Origin: Coptis chinensis
Taxonomy: Eukaryota; Streptophyta; Magnoliopsida; Ranunculales; Ranunculaceae
DNA: 64,000 nt
Assembly (NCBI GenBank): GCA_015680905.1
Contig: CM027385.1
Coordinates: 27,534,501 to 27,598,500 of the forward strand
Reading direction: 5' to 3'
A program made the translations under genes and the position numbers. The notes below the pieces were generated by a model. That model saw nothing but the letters and a program-made list of their open reading frames with translations, did no database searches and was not told where the DNA came from. Positions 46,121 to 58,138 of the stretch are shown piece by piece (within the stretch, counting starts at the first letter, position 1; each line of letters opens with the position of its first letter).

Positions 46121-47170
46121 TCAGTCATGATAAATAGGATCAAGTAGACTTACCTCTTCCACATCCTGCCCGGCCAAACCGTCAAGGTATGGTTTCAATC
46201 GTTGACCATTTACCTTAAACACACGACCATCCGTAGGATCTTCTATCTCAACAACACCATGAGGAAAAACAGTTTTAACAATGAAAGGACCAGTCCACCT
46301 AGAACGTAACTTACCAGGAAAAAGACGCAAACGAGAATTATATAGCAAGACTTTTTTATTAGGTTCAAAAGACTTTCGAAGAATAGATTTATCATGAAAA
46401 ATCTTAGTCCGCTCTTTGTAAATCTTGGCATTCTCATATGCCTCATTCCTTAACTCAGCTAACTCATTCAATCAAGTTTACGTTGTGAACCAAAATTTTA
46501 CGATATCGGTTAAACGTTTTAATGGCCCAAAAAGCACGATGTTCCAATTCTATTGTGCAAATGACATGCCTTTCCAAACACAAGCCTATAAGGGGACATA
46601 CCAATAGAGTCTTATAAGCAGTTCTATAAGCCCAAAGAGAAACATTAAGACGTTGAGACCAATCCTTACGGTCGGGTCGTACAGTCTTTTCTAAAATCTG
46701 CTTAATCTCCCTATTAGATACTTCAACTTGGCCACTAGTTTGAGGATGATATGGGGTAGCAAGTTTATGAGTAATAGAGTACTTTTTCATTAAAGATTCA
46801 AATGCTCGGTGTGTAAAATGAGTACCATTATCACTTATAATTGCACGAGGAGTACCAAAACGAGAAAATATATTATATTTTAAAAAGTTAACTACTTAAC
46901 TTTATGATCATTCGTTTTACATGGCACCGCCTCAACCCACTTAGAAACATAGTCTACGGCAACAAGGATATAAAGATAACCAAAGGAAGGAGGGAAAGGA
47001 CCCATGAAGTCTATACCACCCCATACATCAAAAAGCTCCACAACTAAAATAGGGGAAAGAGGCATCATGTTCCTATGGGAAATATTACCTGTACGCTGGC
47101 ATCTATCACAATTCAAACAAAACTCATGTGCATCCCTAAATAGAGTAGGCCAATAAAAACCACATCGCAA
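46121..47170 (-). pseudogene. Athila integrase, in three frames
   Basis: 47,170-46,892 has the zinc-finger Cys pair ([14 protein letters not shown]) and the first core Asp ([11 protein letters not shown]). 46,790-46,464 has [20 protein letters not shown] with the catalytic Glu. 46,471-46,121 is the C-terminal domain ([47 protein letters not shown]). A TTAAC-rich gap near 46,880 breaks the ORF before the second Asp, read as an [19 protein letters not shown] stretch around 46,870-46,815. Confidence 0.9.
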
Positions 47171-48217
47171 AACCCTTGCAGCCGCCTTTTTAGGACCAAA
47201 GTGACCACCACATGCATGGTCATGGCAAAAGAGAGAATACTATGAGACTCACTCTCGAGGAGACACATCTCCTAACAACTGGTCGGGCATGACTTAAACA
47301 AGTATGGATCATCCCTTAAAAAATTCCTAACCTCGCAAGAACTTAGATTTATCCTGTTGTCTCCAATGAGAGGGAAACTGTTTTGTTACAAGATAATTAA
47401 CAATATCCCGATACCAAGGCGATTGTGATATAACAAAAGTTGCTCATCGGAAAAGATTCATTTACGGGCAAAATATCAAGAGAAGATTCTACTATAAGTC
47501 TAGACAAGTGGTCAACCACCACGTTCTCCTCATACCTTTCTTATCCCTAATCTCTATATCAAACTCTTGCAACAAGAGTACCCCAATGAATCAAAAACGC
47601 TTTAGCATCCTTCTTAGTAAGGAGATATTTCAAAGCCGAATGATCAAGTAAAACACGACAACCTTAGACCCTATGAGGTAAGACCTAAATTTGTCTAAAG
47701 CAAACACAACAACTAACAACTCTTTCTCGGTTGTAGTGTAGTTCATCTGCATCATTAAGGGTTCGACTAGCATAATAAATAACATGGGGCAACTTGTCAA
47801 ACCGTTGACCTAAAACAGCCATAGTCAGATAGTCGACGATCACACATTAACTCAAAAGGCTCACCCAATCGGTGGTTGTATGATAGGAGCGGTAGTCAAT
47901 AAATGCTTAAGCTTCTCAAAAGCTTTCAAAAAAATCATTATCAAAGACAAAAGTTTACGCCCTTACCAAGTAAATTGCATAAAGGGACGAGAAATCTTAC
48001 TAAAGTCTTTAATGAAACGCCTATAAAATCCAAAGATGACCTAAGAATGACCGAATATCTTTCACAGTCTTAGGTGGTGGAAGACCAGAAATGACATCAA
48101 CCTTGGCCTTATCGACCTCAATTCCTTTACTAGAAACAATATGACCAAGAACAATACCCTCGTTGAACCATAAAATGACACTTCTCCCAATTCAACACAA
48201 GATTATTCTCCTTGCAC
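47171..48217 (-). pseudogene. Athila RNase H region, decayed
   Basis: No ORF above 60 codons survives. Position between RT and integrase, and scattered RNase H-like words in several frames on the minus strand (around 47,780-47,600), identify it. Small deletions appear to be frequent in this kilobase. Confidence 0.55.
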
Positions 48218-49349
48218 CTAATTAACACTAATTCTAAACGGCAAACCCTCATCAAAAGAATCCCCAAAATACGAGAAGTCATCCATAAATACCTCAAGAA
48301 ACCTTTCTACCATATCAGAAAATACTAAGCATGCATCATCATTTGGAAGGTACCAGTGCATTACATAATCCAAAAGGCATACGACGATAGGCAAAAGTTC
48401 CAAAAGGACAAGTAAAAGTAGTCTTTTCTTGATCCTCAGGGATAATACATATTTGGTAATAACCGGAATAACCATCAAGAAAACAATAGTATTTATGACC
48501 GGCTAACCTCTCGAGCATCTGGTCAATAAACAGAAGAGGAAAGTGATCTTTCCTAGTGGCCAAATTCAACTTACGATAGTCAATGCAAAAACGCCATCCG
48601 GTAGTCATACGGGTGGGAACTAACTCGCCCTTCACATTTTTAACTACTGTAAGCCCAGACTTTTTGGGGACAACCTGAACAAGACTCACCTATTTACTAT
48701 CGAAAATGGGATAAATGATACCCGCATCTAATAACTTGAGAACCTCGGCTCTCACTACCTCTTTCATGTTAGGATTAAAGCCTCTCTCAAAAACTCGGGT
48801 TGGTTTAGCATCCTTCTCAAGATGAATATGATGCATACAATCAGTTGGGCTTATACCATTAATATAAGCAATATTCCACCCTAAAGCTGCTCTATGCTCT
48901 TTAAGAACCCTAATCAATTTACCTTCTTGTTCATTATCCATATTAGAAGCAATAATAACCGGCAAAGAATCATCAGGTCCCAGAAAAACATACTTAAGAG
49001 TATCAGGTAATGGTTTCAACTCTAGCTTAGGAGGACTCTCTATAGAAGAGACTGGGGTAGACTCGGATGGAGTCGGTGCTCTCTTGTGGCTCTCCACGAT
49101 CGTTTTAAAATTGGGGTTGCATCCAAAGAACGCATTAACTTCACAAATTACATCATCTACATCACAACCACTACCAGAATTAGTTAAACAAGACTCAAGA
49201 GGGTCATTAGAATAACTCTCCAAGAAAGTCTCGTGAACTATACTATCAATAAGATTAACGTCCCAAAAATCATCAGGTTCAGGAGGTTCTTGACCCACAT
49301 TAAACACATTAAGTTCTGTAGTCATATTACCAAAAGAAAGTTTTAACAC
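48218..49349 (-). pseudogene. Athila reverse transcriptase
   Basis: The N-terminal linker and fingers lie at 49,349-48,690 (WNIAYINGISPTDCMHHIHL, VRAEVLKLLDAGIIYPI). The palm follows a stop at 48,690 (VPKKSGLTVVKNVKGELVPT, WRFCIDYRKLNLATRKDHFP, YCFLDGYSGYYQICIIPED, TFAYRRMPFGLCNA). The catalytic box appears as EVFMDDFSYFGDSF in a different frame at 48,300-48,250. Confidence 0.92.
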
Positions 49350-49399
49350 TCCATTACGACAGTTAATGATAGCATTAGAAGTGGCTAAAAAGGGACGAC

Positions 49400-49795
49400 C
49401 TAAAATGACCGGAATATGGTGTTTAGGATCTTGAACAGGTTGTATATCCAGAACAACAAAGTCAATAGGAAAATAAAATTTACAACCTGAATCAAAACAT
49501 CCTCAACAACACCACGTGGAATCCTAATAGACCTATCTGCCAATTGAAGAGTAATTGGTGTAGGTTTCAACTTACCAAGACCAAGTTGTAAATAAACTGA
49601 ATAAGGCAACAAATTAACGCTAGCTCCTAAATCAAGTAATGCTTTCTCAATCATATGATCACCAATAACACAAGAAATAGTAGGGCATCCTGGATCTCTA
49701 AACTTAGGTGGAGTTTGGTTTTGGATAATAGAACTCACTTGCTCAGTTAGGAAAGCTTTCTTGTGCACATTCAACTTACGTTTTTGTGTACACAA
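49400..49795 (-). pseudogene. Athila aspartic protease
   Basis: PTISCVIGDHMIEKALLDLG followed by ASVNLLPYSVYLQLGLG and ITLQLADRSIRIPRGVVEDV is the standard Athila protease segment with the D-x-G active site as DLGAS. It precedes RT on the same strand; the downstream end is frameshifted. Confidence 0.9.
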
Positions 49796-49924
49796 ATCTT
49801 TAAGAAACTTGGCATAGGAAGGAACTTGTTTTATAGCATCAAGTAACGGAATATTTATTTGAACCTATTTAAACATTTCCATTATTTCATTAAGATTAGA
49901 ACCTTTCTTATCCGGAATCAAACG

Positions 49925-50818
49925 TTAGGGAAAAGGAGCTTTAGGTATATAAGATGGCACAGGGTTAGTCTCCACAGCAGTAGGAGGTTCTACACCCTTC
50001 CTAGAAGTATTATGACTATTAGATTCACTCACCTCACCTTCCTCCTTCTCACACTCTAAAGGATCAGATCTGACCTTAGTGTCCTTAGACATCTCAACCC
50101 TATTATCAACACGTTTTCCACTCCTAAGAACAGTGATAGCCTTGGCTTGCTCTTGGTGAGCCTGGTTTAAGTTAGAACTTATTTCCAACTGACTCCTCAG
50201 ATTAGCCACTGGTTGACTAGGAAACCTACCCTTGTCTCTCTCATTCAAAGTATTATCAATTTGACCTATGGTGATTTCAATCTTCCTAATGGCTTGAGCA
50301 TTATCCCGAAAGTAGTTTGTTTGGGGCTTGCATAAACCTGTTTGCGTTGTGTCCCTGGAATTTCATGGTGTTTTGTGTTAATTAAGCAATGACCTCTTCT
50401 ATAGGTGAAAGTTTAGGTGGTTGAGGTGCATCTTGTGGTAACTTGGGTTTGAGTTAACCGGGGCCTCCCCGATGTATACCTTTAGACCAAGACAAATTGG
50501 GATGGTTACGCCATCCGGGGTTATACATGTTAGAAAAAGGATTATTGCCCGGCTTTTGGTATGAATTAAAAGCATTGACTTGTGCATTTACACAGGGCAA
50601 TTATCTATAACGTGATCAAGACTTTCACACAAATGAGACACCCGGGGACTTCAACATTGGTAATCGGAGCTAGAGACTTTGTCTCTTTTTCTAGCTTCGA
50701 GAGCTTCAACTCTTCTAATTAAAGCGCCATCCTAGCTAAGCGTTAGGGTCAATTCCTTGTCAACGCTGAACAAACCCTTCGTGTAGTAGTACTACTAGCC
50801 ACCTTCTTAGGCTCACGA
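49925..50818 (-). pseudogene. Athila gag, C-terminal part
   Basis: Pieces in different frames include NMYNPGWRNHPNLSWSKG (about 50,535-50,482), typical of the stretch after the zinc knuckle, and FPSQPVANLRSQLE...QAKAITVLRSGKRVDNRVE (50,225-50,095). Frame changes make it non-functional. Confidence 0.75.
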
Positions 50819-51617
50819 CTAGTTTCCCATTCTTTGGACCTTCTCGAGACTTCTTCTAAAAAGGTCCACGCTTCTTTTGATCTTATCACAGAAATCCCCA
50901 AGACTCATGGTCTCAATCATAGCCTTAGAATTAAAATCGAGACCCTCATAGAGAATCTGCACTAGCCTACCGCTCTCTAGGCCGTGGTTAGGACACTGCA
51001 AGAGCATGTCTTTAAACCTCTCCATACACTTCCATAATGACTCTCCATCAGTTTGGCAAAAAGATGACAAGTCATTTCTAAAAGCAAATTTTATGATTAG
51101 GGAAAAAGTTCTTTAAAAACACAATGCATAACTTTTCCCATCCCGTTATGGAATTCGATGGGAGAGTCCGAAACCAACTCTTGGCTTTTTCTTTAAGAGA
51201 AAATGGGAACAATTTTAATTTTATAGCTTCGTCACTAAATTGTTGAAGCTTAATAGTCCCACAAATATCCTCAAATTCCCTCACATGAAGATATGGGTCT
51301 TCCTCTTCCATTCCCCTAAACTTAGGAAGGAGCCCCAGCAGATTGGGCTTCAACTCAAAGTGATTAGCATTGGTTGCAGGGGGAACGATGCAAGATGGTC
51401 GGGTTGTCCTAGTAGGATATATATATTCCTTAATAGATCTAGGTACTTGGGCAACCACGTTATTGTTATTACCTTCCATGTCAGCAAAAATTGGTGTATT
51501 GCCAACAAAAGTTACGGGGACCTCTAATTCGGGATGCCTACTTCTCCTAAGGAGAGTGCGTTCAATCTCAGGATCAAACGGTGTAACAGGTGTGTTATCA
51601 GACCGAGTTACTACCAT
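50819..51617 (-). pseudogene. Athila gag, N-terminal and central part
   Basis: Gag forms the virus-like particle. The segment 51,617-51,078 (start MVVTRSDNTPVTPF) contains DPYLHVREFEDICGTIKLQQ, LFPFSLKEKAKSWFRTLPSN and SITGWEKLCIVFLKNFFP; 51,070-50,819 continues with TDGESLWKCMERFKDMLLQC and LVQILYEGL. A frame break lies between the two pieces near 51,075. Confidence 0.9.
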
Positions 51618-52188
51618 AAACTACTTCTAAAACCTAAGACTCTAATAAAAGATGCAGACAATTCACACAAACAATACCAAACAAAAATTACAACCCAGAT
51701 TGAATTTTAAAACTTGTTTAATATATATTTGCTCCTAAACTCAAATCACACGATTCCCAGTTCGTGTGCAAAAAGCACCGTCACTCGATCCACGCGTAAA
51801 AAAGGTTTTCCTAGTGAGCGGGCTAAAACCTGTCCTAATGCAAGATGCCTAAGGCTGGTCAATGTGATTTAACCTTCCTAAATGCAAGAAACAATAAAAC
51901 AAGCACAACCCACGAAAAAACAAAATTCAACCCCACAAAGGAAAAAGACGTACCTCCGGCGTGAGCCTTCGAGGGGCTACTTTATGACGGGTGATCTACG
52001 ACAGCAAGCACTTCACAACGTCCACAACAAAGTCACGACTATCCCTTGTAAGAAGAAATCTATGCTTAATTATCTGCAAAAATAACTAAAATTAGACACG
52101 TAAACTATGAAATAATATAACTATGACTAAACTTAAACTACGAATCACGATAAATAAAACTTTAAAACTCAATTGTACTACTACAATC

Positions 52189-53909
52189 CCCGGCAGATTC
52201 GCCAAAAACTTGGTAGGAAATTAACCGGCCTAAATAAACAGGCTAATTAAATCTTATTTTACTTATACTAATACTGCGCAGTTTAACGCAGGTCTATCGT
52301 AATAGGTGCTAAGAACCAGGTCGATCCCGAGTGGATTCTTTGTTTAGGGACAATTGAATACTAAAATATTACTTATCCTAATTCGACAATGTTGTTTTAT
52401 AGAAATTTGGAATTAATTACTACTAAATCTATTTTATTTAACTACGATCTAAGAAATGAATAAACTAAATAATAGGGGTCTGCTAAGTGGAGAGAATTCT
52501 AGGACTATCGAATCCACCTTAAATCTCTATAGACACTATCGACTTAACCTTTGGTATTCCAGTTATATATTTTTGAGTCGCAATCGATGATAATCAATTG
52601 CTTTCTCGATGATATTATCGTTACAATTCTTGTTGTACTTTCTTCGCAAAATTATCTTCTTACTCAGCTAAAGATCAAACCCAAAGCATTATTTGTCTTC
52701 TTACAGCACAAACAATCAAATGATTTAATACTAACAATTATTCCAAGCTCGATTAATAATCTCCTATTCAAACTACCGAAAATGCATCACAGAAACGGTG
52801 AAAGAAATAATAGTAATATTAATCACGAGTTCAAAGAAGAATTAAATCATTAAAAACAATTCAGGAATACCAAATATCAAATATCAAACATCCATATCTA
52901 TCTAAGGTTTCATCTACGCCCTAGAAATAATTTAGTTACACATGGGAAATAAAGCAGCAGAAACAGCGATATCAAAAGAAAATAAAGCCATTAACAAAAC
53001 CGATACTGTCGCGAGTCTGGGTTCGGTGTTATGGTCTTTCTTTCTTTACTGTGTTTCTGGATTCTAGATTCTGGAGCGCTGGCCTCAATTCGTCTGCCTC
53101 TCCCCTTGCTCTCTCCTTTTCTGGCTTTTCTGATTTTTCCCTTGCGTTCTAGATTCTCCAGCCCCTTCACTGCTGTCTTTCCTCCTTTGCGTTTTTCCAG
53201 CCAAGAACCTTCCTTCATTGGTTTGTTTACTGTTCTCCCCTTGCTCTCTAGATTCTCCAGCCCCTTTACTGCTGTGTTTCCTCCTTTGGTTCGGGCATGG
53301 GATTGGCAGTTTTTTCGTTTTTCTTTGGAAAGTTTCTGTTTTTGGGTTTTTTCTTTCCTATTCGCCGGAATGAATGGAGAAGGAAACTAAAGATTTCCTC
53401 CTTCGGTGGTAGCGATGTGGGCTTTTAATCTCTTGGTTCGAATTTGTAAAGGCGGGATTTGAGGGATTTGGAGTTTGTTCGCGATGGAGAAGGAAATGAG
53501 TCTTAAGGACTGATTCGGTGGTCCGGTAGCTAGGCATTAGGGTGGGAACGGGCCTTAGTGTATATGGGCTTTGGAAGTGTATATGGGCTAGTCTATTTAA
53601 GTGCTAAGAATTGGCTTGGTACACATGGTCCAGTCTTAGGCTATTGGACCTAGACTAAACTTTAGGCCCAAATTCCATTTTCTTTTATTTCCTCTTGTCT
53701 TTACTCACATGCTTTAACAAGGCCCAACCAGACTAGGGGAACTCATGCCACTAACATCCCGAATCTCGACAGTTTCCACACTTTTAATCATGTTAAGTCC
53801 AATTCCTGTAAAACCACCAAAAATACACTAACTAAATCAAACGAATAAATTAAACGAACTAACTAATATAAAATTGAGCATGGATAATGTAATATTTATG
53901 CGCTTATCA
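52189..53909 (-). repeat. 5' LTR of the Athila-type element, with adjacent PBS
   Basis: It is the same length as the other LTR. Just inside it, minus-strand TGGCGAATCTGCCGGGGATT (about 52,204-52,185) fits a tRNA-Asp primer site apart from a few bases. The segment 52,273-52,335 differs strongly from the left LTR while its surroundings are nearly identical. Confidence 0.88.
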
Positions 53910-54274
53910 TTTTCTTATCTTGTTTTTTTCAATCCATGTTTTTAATTTCTTGTTGTTTTATTTTATTTCAATCTTGTTATTTCCTTTTCTTTATTTCAAT
54001 CAAACTTGTTACTTGTTCTTTGTTTTAATCTTCAATCTTGTTTGTTGCTTTCATTTCAATGTTTTAATCAATCTTCCTTTCATGCATGTTTTCAAGTCAT
54101 TTCAATCAAACAATCAAAGCTTTCAAGTTCATTAGCTTAGAACCATTATAATCCTACAAGAGTCTACCTTTCTTCTTCATATCTCCCTCACTCAAACTCT
54201 AAACAATTTAGGATGAACCTCAACATCTAATCTAAACTCTTTTGAAGTATACTTCCACCACTACAAAAACTTCA
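53910..54274 (+). repeat. 5' LTR of the outer element, second part
   Basis: It resumes after the inner element with the duplicated TTTTC and matches 62,650-63,010, including the T-rich TTGTTGTTTTATTTTATTTC tract and ending CCACCACTACAAAAACTTCA. Confidence 0.88.
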
Positions 54275-55818
54275 AATGGCACCACCGTCATGGATTGAAG
54301 GAGTGAAAGTGATTGGTTGAGAATCTAAGAAGGGAGCATCATTCTCATCTCTCCATTTCTATTTTTTTTTTCAATTTTTCTTCATTTTATTTATATTGTT
54401 TCTTAGTACTGTTTACTTTTTTTACAAATCAGGTTGCGGGACAACAAAGCTGGAGAGGAGCTGATCAACCCGACAAAAAGATGTCAAGCCACGCCGGGCC
54501 GAAGCAACCGCGACGGTCGTATGACGGTGTGACCAACCACCTCAAAGAAAGTGTGTGCAGTTTTTTGGTAGTTCAGTTCATTTGCAACGAGCAGTTGTAC
54601 TCCGAGGGCAGATTTTGTAATAAAGTAGGAGAAAACAGTGGAACTTGTTTGTAATAGTTAGTGATAAAAAGAAAAATGAAAAAAAAGGATAAAAATTGGT
54701 TTTTGATTGATTTCTTATGATGAACATAAGTTAAACTTGGTTTAAGTTACATACTTACCAATGGATTAGGGTTTTAATTGCCTTGGGATGTTCAAATGTG
54801 TGAGGCAAGTTGTGGATCATAGCTCACACACTTTGAATCAACTTGGTAATCAGCACTCTAAGTCCATTTGACTCTAAATAATCTAAGTGATTAATCTAAA
54901 ACTAGTTAATTATATTAGTATAATTTTAGTTTAGTTTTAAGTTTGAGCCCTTGAAGGCAAAGTTGTATAAATTGTCAAAAACCCAACTTGTGGGCTTTTT
55001 AAGTGGGCCTTTATTGTAACTTAAAATAGGGTAAAACTCGAAAGGTTGGGCCTGATTCTCAGATCAAGCGCCAACCAACGTCGTCTTCTCCTCAAGCAGC
55101 GTATAAGCATGACTTGAGAGGTAAATTCTAAACCTCCTCGAAGCCCAAGTAAGAGGATAATTGTGTGTTCAAGCATGCTTACGCGTGATTCTTTGAAATT
55201 TACTTTCCGCACTGCAATTTACATTCGCATATAAGGCTAAACCCGAGCTATAACAGCCATTGGGAAGTCATTACTCAATGTAGGTAATTTGGACATTGCT
55301 TGATTCTTGAAAGCCCTAGACCAAAAAAATTATTTAAAATCAATCAACTAGAGCCCAAGTATTCACGTTCCTCTAGAAAAGGACAAAAAATTAGCAACGA
55401 GGATTTAGAGTAATCAGTTACCAGATTCCGGTGGACCAGCTACTTTCCTTACTCCCCTCCCCCAGATTCATCGTGAGTGAGATTCTTGGTAGCACACCAC
55501 TTGGTGAAGTGACTGCCTACTCTTCTAAGACATGTAGTAGAGCCATCCTAGTCTCGCACCCAACTGTTCCTCTGAACAGGGCATAGTAAAATATAGACCA
55601 AAAGCAAAGTTTTCAAAACTCCATACTAGCAAAAACAAATTTCGATTGCTTGAGCATACATTGCATCATTTGCGCATGTTAGGATAGTTTTGGGGTCTTC
55701 CTAAAAGTGTATGATACTGCGTTCAGGCACTTCTCGTATTAGCAAGAATAAAACTTACTCACGTAGGAAAGTTCGTCGACCTAGATAATCTCCTGTTTCT
55801 AGTCCTCCATCTCTTAAG
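54275..55818 (+). other. 5' leader of the outer element
   Basis: It starts with the PBS-like site at 54,277. The remainder has no convincing gene; ORFs on either strand are short. The gag start follows at 55,819. Confidence 0.5.
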
Positions 55819-57189
55819 ATGGCTGGCGAAGTAGTGCAAGCTGAAGAGCCTCTCTCTAACTTCTACACACCATTGTAAGATGGGCCTCCATCTTGTATAC
55901 GACTCACACCGCTTACAAGCGATTTTAGGATTCCACCGAATATGTTTAATCTTCTACCCATCTTCCACAGGTTAGAACACGAGTTACCGTACTAGCATCT
56001 ACGCCGGATACATGAAGTATGTAATACTTTTCATCATCCGGGCATCACCAACGATCAGGTTAAGCTATGAGTGTTTCCTTTCACTCTAGTTGGTAAGAGT
56101 CACACTTGGCTTCTCTCACAGAAGGCCGACTCTTTTGATACATGAGAAAAGGTTGTGTTTTCCTTCATGAAGAAGTACTTTTTGCCAAAGAAAACATAAG
56201 AGATAAGAAGCAATATATAGTAATTCAGATAGAGTCCGAGTGAGACATTTTCCAAAGCATGGGATAGATTCTCTGACCTACTTTATTCATGTCCTCACCA
56301 TAAACTAGAAAAATCCACTCTTGTCCAATGTTTCTTCAAAGGCCTTCCCCCATAACACAAAGTAACCCTTGACATCATGAGTAATGGTAATTTTTTGGAT
56401 AGAGGTGCAACCGAAGCTTTAACCTTTCTTGAAAACCAAGCTGAAAAAAGTACCTATTGGGGCGACATAAACAATTCCATAACAGCCCAATCCAATACAT
56501 CTAAGGCTAGTGGTATTTTTGAGGTGAAATTAGATCCAGAAATCAAAACCCTAATAGAAACCCTCACAAGAAAGATAGATGTCCTCACAACCAAACACAA
56601 AGACCAAACCCCTCATCTTGTCATGAATGTAAATACCTTACCATGCAATTTCTGTCTAAGCTTAAATCATATAGATGCCACATGTCCCTTGATCACAAAC
56701 CTATCATCACTTCAGCCAGAAGAAGTATGTGCTTTCAATATACCAAATGCACCATGGAGACAACATCCAAACTTCACATGGACCAACATTCCACAAAACC
56801 AAACACCACCAAGTTTCAATAAACCAACCAATACCTTCAAACAAGGACAAGGACAAGGTACCTATAACAATCAGAATAGAGCATTGGTTCCATTCCAGTT
56901 TAACCATAACTATCAAAACCCACCTATCAATAACCAAAGAGACCTAGTTCCCATTACACTATCAACTAGTGTCCAAACAGATAAGCCCACCGAAATAATG
57001 TTATCTATCATGCAACAGCAAACCCAAATCCTAGCATCCATGCAACAATCTCTGAACTTGTTAGCCCAAGATAAAACCCGGAAAGGTGTGTTCCCAGGTC
57101 AAGCTATTCCTAATCCTAAACCAACAAACACAGCCTTTGAAGCAACAAGTGACGTGAACGAAGCTGGAGTGCTAAAAACTCCCTTCTGA
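55819..57189 (+). pseudogene. Gag of the outer (Athila-related) element
   Basis: A frame beginning ATGGCTGGCGAAGTA at 55,819 continues in the same phase to the TGA at 57,189. Several in-frame stops lie in the first 560 bp and the last 270 codons (56,377-57,189) are open. Motifs: FLDRGATEALTFLENQAEKS, a CX2CX4HX4C knuckle (CNFCLSLNHIDATC), CAFNIPNAPWRQHPNFTW and a Gln/Asn-rich tail. The protein would package RNA into particles. It resembles the gag of the inner Athila element in layout but not closely in sequence. Confidence 0.85.
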
Positions 57190-58138
57190 TGTATTCCTTT
57201 CCTATTCCATTCCATCTTTTGCTTTAAGGGGATATATCAATAAGGTAACCGGACCTCTCCACTTGGAGGGTGTGGTTGTATGTGCCGGAGCCTTAGTCCA
57301 CGGTATATCTCGCATATTCTTTGTAAAACACTTTTTACTCGTCGTTGGAGTAAGTGTGAACTTGTGGAGCGAGTATATAATTTTTCTTTTCTTTATTTTA
57401 CACTTCTTTTTAAAAAATGTTTGTTTTCTTTGCGTTGTTAATGATAGATTCTTGACACATCAATAGTTATGTGATTTTTCAAAACTGGCAATGGATTTTA
57501 CACAGACCAACCCCCTAGACCAACGCAATCTAGGGGCAGTTTGAGATCAGCTTTTCTTACTAAGGGACGCCTATATCACCGAGCTATTCGATTGGGTCAG
57601 GACATTCCATGTCTTGCACAGTAAATCCCCCAACTCGCGTAGTTGAAACTCTGTCTGTCTAGATTGGGTTCGCCACAGAGCCAACACGAAAGTTGCCTAA
57701 GATTATCTATTTTGTTTTTAGAGTAAGTAACACCTAGAATCACTGCTTTTGAGTACGAATTTCTTACAACATCTCGCCATAGTTTTCAAAACCAGAAGAT
57801 ATAAAAATGAAAGTTATACGTCCGGAGTAACCAAAATGTTATCGGATTAACGTATAATTTTATCTTCTTCGCAAAAGCTCTATATGGATATAGATATATT
57901 TTGAATAAGAAAACCAACCAAAAATAAATAAAAAGACGAGGCGTCTCCAAATGAGAATTAAACAAATAAAGTAACCCAAAATGATACTATTCTTTGTTTA
58001 ATTCTATCTTTTTGCCTCCACCTCTCTATTTTGTCTCGAGAATCTGACGTTAAAATTTTCCAAAAAATTTCAAAAATTTCCTTTCTCAAAAATATTTTCC
58101 CTTTCTAATCTCTCTCGTTTCGAATTTTTTTTTCAAAA
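57190..58138 (+). other. Spacer between gag and the second ORF
   Basis: No protease or RT motifs could be found in any frame. In autonomous Athila elements pol follows gag here; it is absent. Confidence 0.5.

Larger units (their letters stand above)
41846..53909 (-). mobile_element. Athila-type Ty3/gypsy element, 12,064 bp, complete with LTRs
   Basis: Two 1,699-bp LTRs (41,846-43,544 and 52,211-53,909) run TGGTAGG ... GCGCTTATCA on the plus strand. TTTTC flanks both sides (41,841-41,845; 53,910-53,914). Genes are on the minus strand in the order gag, protease, RT, RNase H, integrase. The integrase C-terminus (LKPYLDG, EVSLLDP) and the gag type are Athila-like. All ORFs carry breaks although the LTRs are largely alike. 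No env-like ORF is found between integrase and 3' LTR. Confidence 0.92.
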
